Of a DNA stretch of 64,000 nt, positions 15,503 to 25,549 are shown piece after piece (positions within the stretch are counted from its first letter, which is position 1; the number at the start of each line of letters is the position of its first letter). The notes below the pieces were generated by a model. That model ran no database searches and was not told the origin of the DNA. It saw only the letters and a program-made list of their open reading frames with translations. The position numbers were made by a program, and so were the translations under genes. The stretch comes from Archangium primigenium (lineage in GTDB: Bacteria > Myxococcota > Myxococcia > Myxococcales > Myxococcaceae): positions 9,047,224 to 9,111,223 of the forward strand of contig NZ_JADWYI010000001.1 of the NCBI RefSeq assembly GCF_016904885.1, read 5' to 3'.

Positions 15503-16258
15503 TCAAGACTCGGCGCGACCGCCAATGACGGGGAAGCGCTCGTAGGTCCGCCGGAGGACCCCCAGATGCGCGGCATTGCTCGGATCGAGTGGCGCATCCG
15601 TGAGCCGTACCACCCACCCTCCCGACGCCGTTCGTCGGGACCGTGACATCAGCTCGGCATGGCACGCGGCCTCCGGAAAACCAATGGCCTGGGCGGCTGA
15701 CGCCGACCAATAGTTCAACCATCCCAGGTGCTCTGGAATCTCGGGTGAGCGGATGTTCCATGGGAGATTCAACGCGGGCAACCCGAGAGGCGGCGCATGT
15801 GGCCCCACCTCCTCGGGGCATATCTGGTCCGCGATGATGTCCCTCATGGGGCCGGGCGCGATGACGCCCCACCAGGCGAGAGCACCCTCCGCGACGCGCT
15901 CCAGCATGTCCGCAGCCGCCGCGACAACGGCCGTGTCCTGTGGCAATTCGGCATGCACCACCAACCGGGGCTGCCCTCCAGGACTCGAGTCCCCGGAGTG
16001 ACGTCGGCCGCCCATCGTCACCGGGTAATACTCATCTCCATTGCACAGCAACCCGAACTTGCCGCTCGCCGCGGTCTCCGCCAGCCACGCCTCGCGTCGC
16101 GGCAGCGCGATGGGTTGGCCCTCCTTGGAGATCTTCCACGCCAGGCGCAAGCCGGTGAGCGCGCGCTCCATCCCTTCAACGGCGGCGAGTGGACGACCAT
16201 CGTCGCCCGTGAGTGCTGGCGCGAAGACGTGCAGATGAATGCGGGCTCGAGTGGTCAT
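15503..16258 (-). CDS. DUF5953/Imm52-like immunity protein
   Basis: The 251-residue protein belongs to a myxobacterial family related to immunity protein 52. Typical stretches are FAPALTGDDGRPLAAVEGME near the N-terminus, LLCNGDEYYPVTMGG, HLGWLNYWSASAAQAIGFP and GGWVVRLTDAPLD near the C-terminus. Such proteins usually protect against a polymorphic toxin made from the gene just upstream. Here the upstream neighbour is only a ~66-codon fragment whose stop overlaps this start as ATGA, so the protein appears to be an orphan immunity gene. The ATG at 16258 is preferred to a GTG three codons earlier because of that overlap and the family's usual start. Confidence 0.8.
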   Translation of the reverse strand: MTTRARIHLHVFAPALTGDDGRPLAAVEGMERALTGLRLAWKISKEGQPIALPRREAWLAETAASGKFGLLCNGDEYYPVTMGGRRHSGDSSPGGQPRLVVHAELPQDTAVVAAAADMLERVAEGALAWWGVIAPGPMRDIIADQICPEEVGPHAPPLGLPALNLPWNIRSPEIPEHLGWLNYWSASAAQAIGFPEAACHAELMSRSRRTASGGWVVRLTDAPLDPSNAAHLGVLRRTYERFPVIGGRAES

Positions 16259-16455
16259 CGGGTGCACCCCGTGGCAGCGACATCAAAGTTCAGGTCCGTG
16301 CGCTTCAGCGCGGCCTTGTGCGCCTCGCTGCTCACTCCGATGGACTTCTGTGCGCATTCGCCATGGCACGGGCCTTCTTCCGATTGCAATGGTCCTGGAC
16401 GATAGGATGCGCGAACCCCGAAGGCGGTAGCCCCTCTGAGGCGGGAGGAACGCAC
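16255..16455 (-). pseudogene. Possible C-terminal remnant of a toxin gene coupled to the DUF5953 gene
   Basis: A minus-strand frame of about 66 codons ends ...HKAALKRTDLNFDVAATGCTR with its TGA overlapping the ATG of the DUF5953 gene. A stop two codons before the first possible GTG start closes the frame, so no complete gene is present. Immunity genes of this family normally follow a toxin gene with such an overlap, so this is best read as a truncated toxin end. The residues do not identify the toxin fold. The rest of 16456-16520 has no feature that I can support. Confidence 0.35.
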
Positions 16456-16520
16456 ACTTCACGCTTCTTCACCCACGCGGTGGTTGCGTGGAAACAGGGG
16501 CCCATTAAGACAGGGGGCGC

Positions 16521-17732
16521 ATGCCCATTCCCCCCCGGCTCCTCGTCTTCCTCGGTCTGCTGTCCATCCTGGTGATCAGCAGCCACATCTATCTGTACCG
16601 GCGCCTCGTGCGGGACACGGGCCGGCACCCCACCTGGCGGCGCGTGGGGCTCGTGCTGTGGACCCTGCTCGGCGCGACGCTGGTCACCGCCCGGCCGCTC
16701 TCGGCCCTGTTGCCCTCGGCCGCGACGAGCGCCCTGTCCCAGTTCAGCTGGTACTGGATGGGCGTGGCCACCTACCTGCTGCTCTCGGTGATGACGCTCG
16801 GCGGTGTGCGCGGCCTCGTCGAGTGGGTGGCCCGGAGACGCGCGAAGGCACCCGCCTCCGCGACCCTCGCGGCCCCGGCCCCCGTGTCCGAGGAGCGGCG
16901 CGAGCTGCTGGCCCGGGCGGGCGCGGGCGCGGCGCTGGCGGTCACCGGGGGCTTCAGCGGCTATGGCATGTGGCGCGCCTTCCACCCCCCCGTGGTGAAC
17001 GAGGCGGAGGTGAAGCTGCCGGGGCTGCCGCGCGTCCTGGACGGCCTCACGATCGTGCAGCTCAGCGACATCCACGTGGGCCCGCTCATCCAGCGCCGCT
17101 TCATGGACGAGCTGGTCGCCCGCACCAACGCGCTCAAGGGTGACCTCGTGTGCATCACGGGAGACCTGGTGGACGGCAGCGTGGAGGAGCTCGGCCCGGC
17201 GGCGGCGGCGCTGCGCGACCTGCGCTCGCGCTACGGCACGTTCTTCTGCACGGGCAACCACGAGTACTACTCGGGCGACGAGGAATGGGCCGAGGCCCTC
17301 ACCCGCATGGACGTGACGGTGCTGCGCAACCGCTTCGTGCGCGTGGGCGACGCGGGCGGCTCGTTCGACCTGGTGGGCGTGGATGACTGGGCGGCGGCGC
17401 GCTCGGGCTTCCCCACGCGTTCCTACGACCTGGCGGCGGCCACCCGGGGGCGAGACCCCTCGCGGGCGTCCGTGCTGCTCGCGCACCAGCCGGCGGGCTG
17501 GCGGGAGCAGGCGCAGAAGGCGGGCATGGGCCTGCAACTGTCCGGACACACCCACGGCGGCCAGTTCTTCCCCTTCACCGGGGTGGTGGCCGCCGTGTGG
17601 GAGCACGACGCGGGCTTCTTCCAGGAAGGCGCGCACTCGCTCTACGTGAGCCGGGGCACGGGCTTCTGGGGCCCGCCCCTGCGGGTGGGCGCGCCGCCGG
17701 AGATCGTCAGGCTCACGCTGCGCGCGGGCTGA
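16521..17732 (+). CDS. Membrane-anchored metallophosphoesterase
   Basis: The 403-residue protein has N-terminal membrane segments at about 5-24, 40-60 and 72-92, a linker, and a calcineurin-like phosphoesterase domain from about residue 155. The dimetal site is complete: QLSDIHVG (DxH), ITGDLVDG (GDxxD), TGNHEYY (GNHE), a histidine in LLAHQPAG and SGHTHGGQ. It resembles YkuE/LpxG-type enzymes, which cleave phosphate bonds in membrane-linked substrates such as UDP-diacylglucosamine; the actual substrate is unknown. The gene converges on the large lipoprotein gene, with 21 bases between the two stops. Confidence 0.88.
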   Translation: MPIPPRLLVFLGLLSILVISSHIYLYRRLVRDTGRHPTWRRVGLVLWTLLGATLVTARPLSALLPSAATSALSQFSWYWMGVATYLLLSVMTLGGVRGLVEWVARRRAKAPASATLAAPAPVSEERRELLARAGAGAALAVTGGFSGYGMWRAFHPPVVNEAEVKLPGLPRVLDGLTIVQLSDIHVGPLIQRRFMDELVARTNALKGDLVCITGDLVDGSVEELGPAAAALRDLRSRYGTFFCTGNHEYYSGDEEWAEALTRMDVTVLRNRFVRVGDAGGSFDLVGVDDWAAARSGFPTRSYDLAAATRGRDPSRASVLLAHQPAGWREQAQKAGMGLQLSGHTHGGQFFPFTGVVAAVWEHDAGFFQEGAHSLYVSRGTGFWGPPLRVGAPPEIVRLTLRAG

Positions 17733-17753
17733 CGGGCTCCGGCGGCCCGGCGC

Positions 17754-20700
17754 TCAGGGCGCCTCGGTGGGGCTCGCGGAGTTCTGCGGATCCCGCGCGG
17801 CGCGCGCCACGAAGTCCGTGGCGTTGTCGTCCGCGTCGTAGCCGTTGCCCTTGAGCGCGTCCGCGCCGCCCGCGGCCATGCTCGCCGCCGTCGAGGTGGA
17901 CAGGGCCTTGCGCTCGAGGCTGCCTCCGGCCGCGGGATGCGAGGGGATGGCGTTGCCCTCGGGCAGCATGCGGCCGGTGCCGAAGGCCACGGTGTCCACC
18001 ACGCCCGTGAGCACCGTGGGGTCCACGGTGACGGCGCTCGTGCCCAGCCGCAGGTTGGCGGCGGTGGCCGAGACGTCCGTGCCGCCCCACGACTGGTCCG
18101 AGAGGACGCTGTTGGTGCCGATGGTCGAGTAGGCGTTGTTGGTGAGCAGGAAGTAGCCGTGCGCCTTGATGACCTTGCCCGTGTCGATGACCTTGAGGTT
18201 CGTGTAGTTCACGGCGGCGCTGGTCGTGCTGGCGGTGCGGTACTGGAGCACCCAGCCGCTCAGGTCGATGTCCGAGTCGGTGGGGTTGTACAGCTCCACG
18301 AAGTCATCCGAGGCGGCGGTGGGCCCGCGCGCGCTCACCTCGCTGATGACCACGTGCGGCTGGGGCGGCGCCACCTGGAGGCCCGTGGCCACCGAGCTGC
18401 CCGGGCCCACCTGGCTCAGCGCGTCCAGCCAGCCGGTCGTCTCCACCGAACCCGCGGTAAAGGTGACCTCGGCCGTCTTCGCCTTCTCCGCGATGGTGAC
18501 GCTCTGCTTGTCGAGCGTGCCCAGCGCGGGGGAAGACAGGGAGAGCGTCAGCGGGAAGCCGCCCGCCTCGGCCGCCTTGTCCAGCGTCACCACGAGCGTG
18601 CGCGTGGCGCCAGGGGCGATGCGCAACGTGGAAGGGGTGATGCTCAAGAGCTTGGGGTACGGCACGCGCGTGGAGATGGCCACGGAGACATCCGAGGGCC
18701 CGAGCGAGGCGTGCACGGTGCCGGAGCCGGAGGCCTTGGTGTCGGCGGTGAAGAGGAACGTGGCCGAGGCGCTGCCCCGGGGCACCGTCACCGTGGAGGG
18801 CACCGCGCCGAAGGTGGCCCCGGCGACGGAGGCGGCGGCCGTGAGGGACACGGACGTGTCCCCTTCCGCCACCTTGTTGAGCGTCACGGTGAACTCCTGG
18901 GCCGCGCCCTGGACGACGGTGGACGTCGCGGGCGTGAGCGCCTGGAGCTTGGGGAAGTCCGCGGTGAAGCGGACCTCGGTCTGCGCCGAGCCCACCACGC
19001 CCTGGGCCCCCTGCACCGCGATGGCGCCCGTGGCCGAGGTGGACGCGTCGCGGTTGGCCAGGAAGGAGAAGGAGGCGGTGGTGGCGTCGGCCGCGAAGCT
19101 CACCGTGGCGGGCGCCGAGCCCAGCTCCGGGGCCACGGCCACCTGGAACGTCGTGCCCGCCGGGGCGGGGATGTCCAGGGTGGCCGTCACCGGCAGGGCG
19201 AAGCCCGGCGCGGTGAGCAGGGGGTTGGGCGAGAGGGACACGAGCGAGGGGGCCTCGTTGGTGCCCAGCACGCGCACCTCCGTCTGGAGCGCCGCGTAGC
19301 CACGCACCCGGGCCGACAGCGTCACATGCGCCGCCTGCGCGAGGGGAATCAGCGGCACCTCGACGCGGGTGGAGCCCTTGGGGATGAGGATCCGGCCGCC
19401 GTTGGCCACCCCGAGCGCGCTCGGGTCACTGGAGGTGACGGTGACCTCCACGTCCTGCCCGTCCGTCCCGGCGAGCACCAGCTCGAGCTTCGTCGGGCCG
19501 ATGAGCGCGCAGCCCGTGGTGTCACAGCCCGCGTGCACCCGGATGAACTGGCCCGAGGCCGCGCCGAAGGACTGGAGGCCCGGGGGCGGCCCGAGCAGAT
19601 CGCTCGCGTCCCGGGGCTCCACCTTGGAGTTGCCGTTGCGCCACTCCAGCACGCCGCGCACCCAGCGGTACTGGGTGCCCACGGCGGGCAGGGGCGAGTA
19701 GGCGTAGACGAAGTCGTTCACGCGCACGCCGCCCGTGGCCGGGGTGGTGTCGACGACGAACTCGTTGCTCGGCGAGGAGTCCCCGGCGCCCAGGGGCGGC
19801 TCCTGCTGGGTCACCGTGACGTCGTTGAGCTGCACCAGCACGCCCTCGAGCTCCGCGGCGCGCGCGCCCCCCGTGGCCACCTCGGCGGGCGTGACGAGGA
19901 TGGGGGCGGGCACGGGCAGCGCCGCGCCCTTGGTGAAGGTGACCCGGCCGCTCAGCTGGATCTGCCCGTGGTACTCCACCACGTTGGCCGAGTTGATGGT
20001 GAGGCGGTCGCCCACCTTGGGCGTGGTGCCGGAGGAGTAGACGTAGACGCCGGACCACTTCTCGCCGTCGGGGCTGCGCTCGGCCTCGGGCACCTGGAGG
20101 TAGTAATTCTTGCCCGTCACCGCCGTCACCACCGCGCTGGGGATGGAGATGGTGGTGCCCACGAGCGGGTACTTGCCGCCCACGGGCTTCTTGATGGCGT
20201 AGATGGAGACGGAGCAGACCGAGTCGTCGGGGTTGGGCGTGGGGCACGCGTCGCACGCATCGCCATGGCCGTCACCGTCCGAGTCCGCCTGGTCCGGGTT
20301 GTAGGTGCCCGGGCAGTTGTCGTCGGAGTCGCGCACGGCGTCGCCGTCGCGGTCGATGGGCTCGGCGGCCAGACACGCCTTGCTGTTGGCGTCCAGCGGG
20401 CACAGGTCACACGCATCGCCCACGCCATCGCCGTCCGTGTCGGCCTGCTTGCCGTTGTCCAGGGGGCGGATGGGGTTGAAGAGGAAGGGGCAGTTGTCCT
20501 GCGCGTCGTCGATGCCGTCGCCGTCCATGTCCCCGAGCCGGCGCTGGCCGTTGTAGAGGTTGGAGCCGTTGACGGACGCGAGCGCGCCGGTGGTGGCGGT
20601 GCGGCGCGGCACGCACGTGGGCTCGTTGGTGGGCGGCGCGCCGCAGAAGAACAGCGGGTAGGAGGTCGCGTTGGCCGCCTGGAGGTCCGCGAGGCTCTTG

Positions 20701-22454
20701 CCCGTCGCCTCGCCCTTGGAGGCGTCGGCCATGGTCTCCGACTTCACGCACACCGTCTTGGCCGAGCCGCAGACGTCCAGCGCGTCACACAGCGTGTCCG
20801 CCGTCAGGGCGGCCACCAGGTTCGCATCGCCGAAGAGCGGCTTGCCGCCGCGCAGGGTGAGCACCACGTCCTCGGGGTTGGCGGCGATGACGGCGCGGTG
20901 GGGCGAGCGCACGTGCGCGTTGAGGCGGAAGATGGCCAGGTCCGCCACCTTGCCCAGCGCGATGCGGCCCAGCTTGTTGCCCGTGAGCGTCAGGTCCGCG
21001 GCGGTCCCCGTGGCCATGCGCCAGAGCTGCTCGTCGGTGAAGGAGTAGGCGAGCTGGACCTGGTTGAGGTAGTCGGCGCACTGCAGCTCGCGCAGCATGT
21101 TCATGGAGCCGGACTGCAACCAGTCCGTGCCCAGCGCGATGGCCACGCCCATCTGCTTGTAGAGCGTCACCTGGGCCGTGTCGCCGTACAGCGACTCGTT
21201 GGAGCGCGGCGACCAGATGAGGCCCGTGCCCGTCTTGGCCATGGTGGCCACCTCGGCCGCCGTCACGCCGACGCCGTGGATGATGGCCGTGCGCCCCGTC
21301 ATCAGGTTCTGGCTCTTGTCGCCCTGGCCGGACAGGCAGCGGAACTCGTTGCGCGCCGCCTCGGTGATGCCCTCGGACACGTGCGGCAGGTAGGCGCCCA
21401 GCGCGGGGATGGCGCTCGGCGTGTCGATGCTCTTGTAGCCGCAGCCATTGGCGAGCAGCGGGCCGGAGCTGTCCCCCAGCGGGAACGTCTGGAAGTCCAG
21501 CTTGGGCGCGCGCAGGCCCCCCTGGGCGTAGCCCTCCGCCGCCGAGTCGTCCGTGCTCAGGTCGCGCAGGAAGCCCGCGCGGCCGCCGCTGCTGGCGATG
21601 GCCGTGGTGCCGGACATCACCTGGCGCAGCTCCGCCCACAGGATGGTGTCGATCTTCGCCGTGCTGCCGCTGGGCACCTTGGTGTGACCGGGGGACACCG
21701 GGCCCGCCGAGCGCCAGTCATGGCGGTGCTCGTAGCGCTCCTCCAGCGAGGCCGAGGGCGGCTTCTGGTAGTCGATGTGGTCGTGCGCGTTGATGAGCGC
21801 GGGGGAGATGACGCCCTGGGGGCAGGACAGGCGCGTGGCGCCCGCGGCATCCGGATGGGTCGAGCAGTCACACGCCGCGCAGGAGATGAGGCCATCGCGG
21901 TTCACCAGCACCTGGCCGCCCTGGAGCGTCCGGCCCTCCATCAGCACCGTGCCCTGGAACAGCCGCGCGCCGCCGCTGCCGGCCTCCACCACCGCGCACG
22001 TCTGGCCCGCGGCCGGCTGGGGCATGCTCTCCGCCGGGGCGCACGCCTCCTGCACCAGCGGCGTCACCTGGCAGTCGTGCTCGCACCCATCCCCGTCCAC
22101 CCGGTTGCCGTCATCGCACGCCTCGCCCGTCTCCCGGATGCCATTGCCGCAGATCGCCAGCACCTCCTGATCCGGCGGCGTCGGCTTGCAATCGCGCTGG
22201 CACCCATCCCCGTCCACCTGGTTGCCGTCGTCACACAGCTCGCCCACCTCCACCTTGCCATTGCCGCACACCGCTTTCTCGGCGAGCTGACAGCTGTTGG
22301 AACACGCGTCGTCGTCCACGCGGTTGCCGTCGTCACATTGCTCCTCTCCTTCGATGACACCGTTGCCGCAGACCTCGGACGGCGAGGAGCAGGCGGCGGA
22401 GAGGAGGAAGAGCGCGCTGAGGAGGGCCAGGAGAGGTCGGGGGAGCTGTTGCAT
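17754..22454 (-). CDS. Giant lipoprotein: Cys-rich repeats, amidohydrolase, calcium-binding repeats, lamin-tail domain
   Basis: The 1566-residue product starts with a lipoprotein signal (lipobox SAAC, C22). Three DUF4215/myxococcus Cys-rich repeats of the CGNGxxExGExCDDGN type cover about 29-130. A metal-dependent amidohydrolase domain follows (about 165-590) with HDH (H224-H226), HVSE, IIHGVG and ALGTDW, the full ligand set of deaminase-type family members. Thrombospondin type 3-like DxDGDGxxDxxD repeats lie at about 665-770, then OB- and Ig-like modules rich in Ala, Thr and Val. A lamin-tail domain (from [10 protein letters not shown], with [15 protein letters not shown]) forms the last ~190 residues. 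I chose the ATG at 22454 because the signal peptide begins there. It is probably surface exposed. The long plus-strand frame across the same region is a shadow. Confidence 0.88.
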   Translation of the reverse strand: MQQLPRPLLALLSALFLLSAACSSPSEVCGNGVIEGEEQCDDGNRVDDDACSNSCQLAEKAVCGNGKVEVGELCDDGNQVDGDGCQRDCKPTPPDQEVLAICGNGIRETGEACDDGNRVDGDGCEHDCQVTPLVQEACAPAESMPQPAAGQTCAVVEAGSGGARLFQGTVLMEGRTLQGGQVLVNRDGLISCAACDCSTHPDAAGATRLSCPQGVISPALINAHDHIDYQKPPSASLEERYEHRHDWRSAGPVSPGHTKVPSGSTAKIDTILWAELRQVMSGTTAIASSGGRAGFLRDLSTDDSAAEGYAQGGLRAPKLDFQTFPLGDSSGPLLANGCGYKSIDTPSAIPALGAYLPHVSEGITEAARNEFRCLSGQGDKSQNLMTGRTAIIHGVGVTAAEVATMAKTGTGLIWSPRSNESLYGDTAQVTLYKQMGVAIALGTDWLQSGSMNMLRELQCADYLNQVQLAYSFTDEQLWRMATGTAADLTLTGNKLGRIALGKVADLAIFRLNAHVRSPHRAVIAANPEDVVLTLRGGKPLFGDANLVAALTADTLCDALDVCGSAKTVCVKSETMADASKGEATGKSLADLQAANATSYPLFFCGAPPTNEPTCVPRRTATTGALASVNGSNLYNGQRRLGDMDGDGIDDAQDNCPFLFNPIRPLDNGKQADTDGDGVGDACDLCPLDANSKACLAAEPIDRDGDAVRDSDDNCPGTYNPDQADSDGDGHGDACDACPTPNPDDSVCSVSIYAIKKPVGGKYPLVGTTISIPSAVVTAVTGKNYYLQVPEAERSPDGEKWSGVYVYSSGTTPKVGDRLTINSANVVEYHGQIQLSGRVTFTKGAALPVPAPILVTPAEVATGGARAAELEGVLVQLNDVTVTQQEPPLGAGDSSPSNEFVVDTTPATGGVRVNDFVYAYSPLPAVGTQYRWVRGVLEWRNGNSKVEPRDASDLLGPPPGLQSFGAASGQFIRVHAGCDTTGCALIGPTKLELVLAGTDGQDVEVTVTSSDPSALGVANGGRILIPKGSTRVEVPLIPLAQAAHVTLSARVRGYAALQTEVRVLGTNEAPSLVSLSPNPLLTAPGFALPVTATLDIPAPAGTTFQVAVAPELGSAPATVSFAADATTASFSFLANRDASTSATGAIAVQGAQGVVGSAQTEVRFTADFPKLQALTPATSTVVQGAAQEFTVTLNKVAEGDTSVSLTAAASVAGATFGAVPSTVTVPRGSASATFLFTADTKASGSGTVHASLGPSDVSVAISTRVPYPKLLSITPSTLRIAPGATRTLVVTLDKAAEAGGFPLTLSLSSPALGTLDKQSVTIAEKAKTAEVTFTAGSVETTGWLDALSQVGPGSSVATGLQVAPPQPHVVISEVSARGPTAASDDFVELYNPTDSDIDLSGWVLQYRTASTTSAAVNYTNLKVIDTGKVIKAHGYFLLTNNAYSTIGTNSVLSDQSWGGTDVSATAANLRLGTSAVTVDPTVLTGVVDTVAFGTGRMLPEGNAIPSHPAAGGSLERKALSTSTAASMAAGGADALKGNGYDADDNATDFVARAARDPQNSASPTEAP

Positions 22455-22717
22455 GCGGATCCTGGGGCTGGGGAGGAACGGAGGCGGGGTAGGAATGCAG
22501 GGGGCCTCGTTGGTGCCACGACGACTCGCGACCCACTGAAACATTCGAGCCACACCTTACGTCGGAGGTGGGCCGGGTGAAAAATCGCGGGCGACACCTG
22601 GACGCCTGGCCAGCCCGGATTTCACCCCGCGCAAACGCGCACTCCTGGACAAGCCCGCATCACCCCCGCACCGCGGGGTGGAGATCACCGCGTGAAGGTG
22701 ATTGGCTGGCCCCCGCC

Positions 22718-23260
22718 ATGGCACGTTCCCTCTTGCTGTCGCTGCTCGTGCGGCAGCACCTCGCACTGAAGGAGAAGTTCCGCGCCCGCTATCCGCATAG
22801 CTGGCTGGTCTGGGAGTCCGGCGCGTGGAACGTGTCGGAGGGCCGCGAGCAGAACCACGGCGCCACACGGGTCCCCAACGACGATCTCAGTGACTGCCTG
22901 CCCACCGGCGACGCCATGTGCTTCGAGCTGAGCCCGGGCCGGGGGGTGCTGACGATTGGACGCGCCTCGCACAACCAGTTCGTCATCAACGACGCCACGG
23001 TGTCGCGCGAGCACCTGGTCTTGCGCGCCCGGAGCGACGACAGCTGGACGGTGGAGGCGCACGAGCACAGCGGGCAGACGCTGCTCGAGGGCCAACGGCT
23101 GCCGCCCGGCCAGCCCGCGCCCCTGGGGCCCGGCATGCACCTGATGTTGGGGGACGTGCGGCTCACCTTCCACGACTCGGACAGCTTCCACCAGCGCATG
23201 GCCGACACGGCCCAGTTGCTGATGGCCAGCGCGCGCGGGGGCCCGGGCCGCCCGCTCTGA
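22718..23260 (+). CDS. FHA-domain protein
   Basis: The 180-residue cytoplasmic protein has a forkhead-associated domain at about residues 70-155: LTIGRASHNQFVINDATVSREHLV has the GR, S and H residues that bind phosphothreonine, followed by HSGQTLLEG at the usual NGT position. FHA domains read Ser/Thr kinase signals, and a PEGA-type kinase is encoded 2 kb downstream on the other strand. The ATG at 22718 is chosen because the conserved part begins soon after; no strong ribosome site is visible. The 263 bases separating it from the divergent lipoprotein gene must contain both promoters, but I cannot assign them. Confidence 0.82.
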   Translation: MARSLLLSLLVRQHLALKEKFRARYPHSWLVWESGAWNVSEGREQNHGATRVPNDDLSDCLPTGDAMCFELSPGRGVLTIGRASHNQFVINDATVSREHLVLRARSDDSWTVEAHEHSGQTLLEGQRLPPGQPAPLGPGMHLMLGDVRLTFHDSDSFHQRMADTAQLLMASARGGPGRPL

Positions 23261-23263
23261 GGC

Positions 23264-23917
23264 TCAGCGGATGGTGCCCAGCGTGGTGGGCCGGGGGTCC
23301 GGCGCGGTGGCCGCGTAGATGAGGCCGCCAGCCACCACCGCCACGGCGCCCGCGCCCGCCCACACCCACCACTTGCGCGCCAGGCTCTCGCCCTGCACTT
23401 CCGCGGCGGGGGGGGTCACGGCCTGCTTGCGCGCGGTGTCCTCCCGGGCGTGGCGCGCGGCGATCTCCTGCGTCTGGGTGCGCAGGGGCGCCGTCTTGGG
23501 CTCGTCGCGCCGTGGCTCTTCCTGCTTCTTCGCCGCCGCGTCCATCTCCGCGATGAGGTCGCGCACCAGGGGCGCGTTGGGCGGCGGGCGCTTGGAGAGC
23601 GCCAAGTAGCGCCGGTAGTGGAAGGCGGCCTGCTCGGGCCGACCCAACTGCCGGTGGCACTGGGCGATGTTGAAGAGGAAGCCCGGCAGCGGCATCAGCC
23701 GGTAGGCCTCGACATAGGCGTCCAGCGCGGCCTGGAAGTCCGCCTTCTCGTAGGCGCTGTTGCCCTCGGCGAACTTCGCGCGCGCCTGGGCCTCTACCTG
23801 GGCCTTGCCGACGGGGGCCGCGCGCGCGGACAGCGGGGCCAGGGCGAGCAGCACCAGGGCGAGCAGCCCCCACCAGCGCCCGGAGAACTCACGGCGCGAA
23901 CGGATCGATGACGGCAT
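23264..23917 (-). CDS. Exported TPR protein with C-terminal membrane segment
   Basis: The product is 217 residues from the ATG at 23917. It begins with a signal peptide (hydrophobic core about 15-32, ARA cleavage site), then tetratricopeptide repeats (ARAKFAEGNSAYEKADFQAALDAY and FNIAQCHRQLGRPEQAAFHYRRY regions), a charged linker and a C-terminal hydrophobic segment (about 182-203). It overlaps the upstream kinase gene by 29 bases, so the two are likely co-translated. Similar TPR proteins accompany kinases and PEGA proteins in myxobacteria, probably as periplasmic scaffolds. It converges on the FHA gene with only 3 bases between the stops. Confidence 0.8.
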   Translation of the reverse strand: MPSSIRSRREFSGRWWGLLALVLLALAPLSARAAPVGKAQVEAQARAKFAEGNSAYEKADFQAALDAYVEAYRLMPLPGFLFNIAQCHRQLGRPEQAAFHYRRYLALSKRPPPNAPLVRDLIAEMDAAAKKQEEPRRDEPKTAPLRTQTQEIAARHAREDTARKQAVTPPAAEVQGESLARKWWVWAGAGAVAVVAGGLIYAATAPDPRPTTLGTIR

Positions 23918-25364
23918 CACGGCTTCCCGAGGTGGACTTGCGCGAGGTGGAGGCGCGGGTGTGCGCCGACGTGCTCCGCGCGGGTTTGGTCACCACCGGC
24001 ACGGGCACCAGGGGCACCTCGAGCGTGGAGGACGCATCCAGCGACACCTTGTGCTCGCTCGGCGTGTAGCCCGCGAGCTCCACGCGCAGGCCCAGCGGCG
24101 CGGCGGACGCGGGCAGGTTCGCCACCCACGGCGTCACGCCCAGCATCTCGCCCGTGTCGGCGCGCACCACGCGGGCGCCCGCCGGCGCCGAGCGCACGGT
24201 GAGCGACACGGGCACGGGCGCGGGCGTGGGCACGGGCCGCTCGGCGACCGGGGTCGGCGCCACGGGCGTCGCGGAGGACGCGTGGCCATGAGAGGTCGTC
24301 CACCAGACGCCGAGCCCCGCCACGGCCGCGACCAGCAGCCCCGCGGAGGCGCGCACCACGGGCCGCCGCGCGATCAGCGCCAGGGGCACGCGCACCGGCT
24401 GGGTGGGCCGGTCCTCGGGCGCCACCGGCACCACGGAGTCGGCCACCAGCGCGGAGATGAGTTCGGAGAGCTGGGCGGGCCGCGCCTCGGGATCCTTGGA
24501 CAGGCAGCGCAGCGCCAGGTGCGCCAGCGCCGGAGGAATGGCCTCGCCCCCGGGCGTGAGCGTGGGCAGCGCGGGCGGCGCCTCGGTGAGGATCTTCACC
24601 ATGAGCTGGCCGAAGTTGGACGCCACGAAGGGCGGCCGTCCGCTGAGCAGCTCGTAGAGCACCGTGCCCACGGCGTAGATGTCCGCGCGCGCGTCCACCG
24701 GCAGCCCCGCGGCCTGCTCGGGCGACATGTACGTGGGCGTGCCGATGATGGTGCCGTCCAGGGTGCCATTGAGGCCCTCGGCGGTGAGCACCTTGGCCAC
24801 GCCGAAGTCGAGCACCTTGACGAAGTCCTCCTGGCCGTTCTTGTGCGCGACGAAGAGGTTGTCCGGCTTGATGTCCCGGTGCACCACGCCCAGGTGGTGC
24901 GCCGCGCCGAGCGCCGCGCACACCTGCACCATGAGCCGGCGGATGCGCGCCAGCGACAGCTTCTCGTCGCGCAGCAGGTCCGACAGGCTCTGGCCGCGCA
25001 GCAGCTCCATCACGCAGTAGACGTGACCGTGGGCCGTGTCCTCGACGAAGTCGAAGATCTCCACGATGTGCTCGTGGTTGATCTGATTGACCGCGTGGGC
25101 CTCCTGGAAGAAGCGCCGCACGAAGGTGGAGTCGTGGGCGAACGCCGAGCGCAGTACCTTGAGCGCTACCTGGCGACCCAGACGCACATGGCGCGCCTGG
25201 AAGACCTGACCCATGGAGCCCTCACCCAGGAGCTGCTCCAGTTGATAACTGCCCAGGATGTCACCCGGCTGCAACGCGTTCTCCTCTTGAGATGAACCAC
25301 CCGACTTCGCGGTTCGAGGAGCCGTGGAGAGTACCGTACCCGGGATGAGGTCGTCGCCGCCCAT
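23889..25364 (-). CDS. Ser/Thr protein kinase with PEGA domain
   Basis: The 491-residue kinase has a Hanks-type catalytic domain at about 40-310: LGEGSMGQV (residues 47-55), the lysine of VALKVL (K69), HRDIKPDN, DFGVAK and MSPEQAAG, so it should be active. A single membrane segment (about 345-365) separates it from a Pro-rich linker and a PEGA domain (SAPAGARVV...ELAGYTPSEHKV) outside the membrane. This is the standard layout of myxobacterial membrane kinases. I start at the ATG at 25364; upstream GTG/ATG codons would add a charged tail with no conservation. The TPR protein gene downstream overlaps it. Upstream (25365-25549) is a short untranslated stretch. Confidence 0.9.
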   Translation of the reverse strand: MGGDDLIPGTVLSTAPRTAKSGGSSQEENALQPGDILGSYQLEQLLGEGSMGQVFQARHVRLGRQVALKVLRSAFAHDSTFVRRFFQEAHAVNQINHEHIVEIFDFVEDTAHGHVYCVMELLRGQSLSDLLRDEKLSLARIRRLMVQVCAALGAAHHLGVVHRDIKPDNLFVAHKNGQEDFVKVLDFGVAKVLTAEGLNGTLDGTIIGTPTYMSPEQAAGLPVDARADIYAVGTVLYELLSGRPPFVASNFGQLMVKILTEAPPALPTLTPGGEAIPPALAHLALRCLSKDPEARPAQLSELISALVADSVVPVAPEDRPTQPVRVPLALIARRPVVRASAGLLVAAVAGLGVWWTTSHGHASSATPVAPTPVAERPVPTPAPVPVSLTVRSAPAGARVVRADTGEMLGVTPWVANLPASAAPLGLRVELAGYTPSEHKVSLDASSTLEVPLVPVPVVTKPARSTSAHTRASTSRKSTSGSRDAVIDPFAP

Positions 25365-25549
25365 TGGATGGCAAACCTCTCCATCCTCTCTTTCCCTGGC
25401 AACCCGTCCCGCACGATTGTCGTCACCTGGACGACCTCTCAAACCCCTGGATCCGCTTGCGGTGAAGCCCCTTCGCCCACGGGTACGAACCGGACCCTCC
25501 CTCCGGTAGGGAAGGAGGGCCCATTGGACGACACCCGGAGCCGGATCAG

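Noticed and set aside
17733-17749. Stem CGGGC/GCCCG between two convergent genes as a bidirectional terminator
   Set aside because: The stem is only 5 bp in very GC-rich sequence and has no U-tract on either side, so it is not distinguishable from background.
17937-22580. Open plus-strand frame of about 1550 codons opposite the giant lipoprotein gene
   Set aside because: The frame is a by-product of high GC: it is dominated by R, G, H, A and V, has no domain, signal or ribosome site, and the minus strand encodes clear domains throughout.
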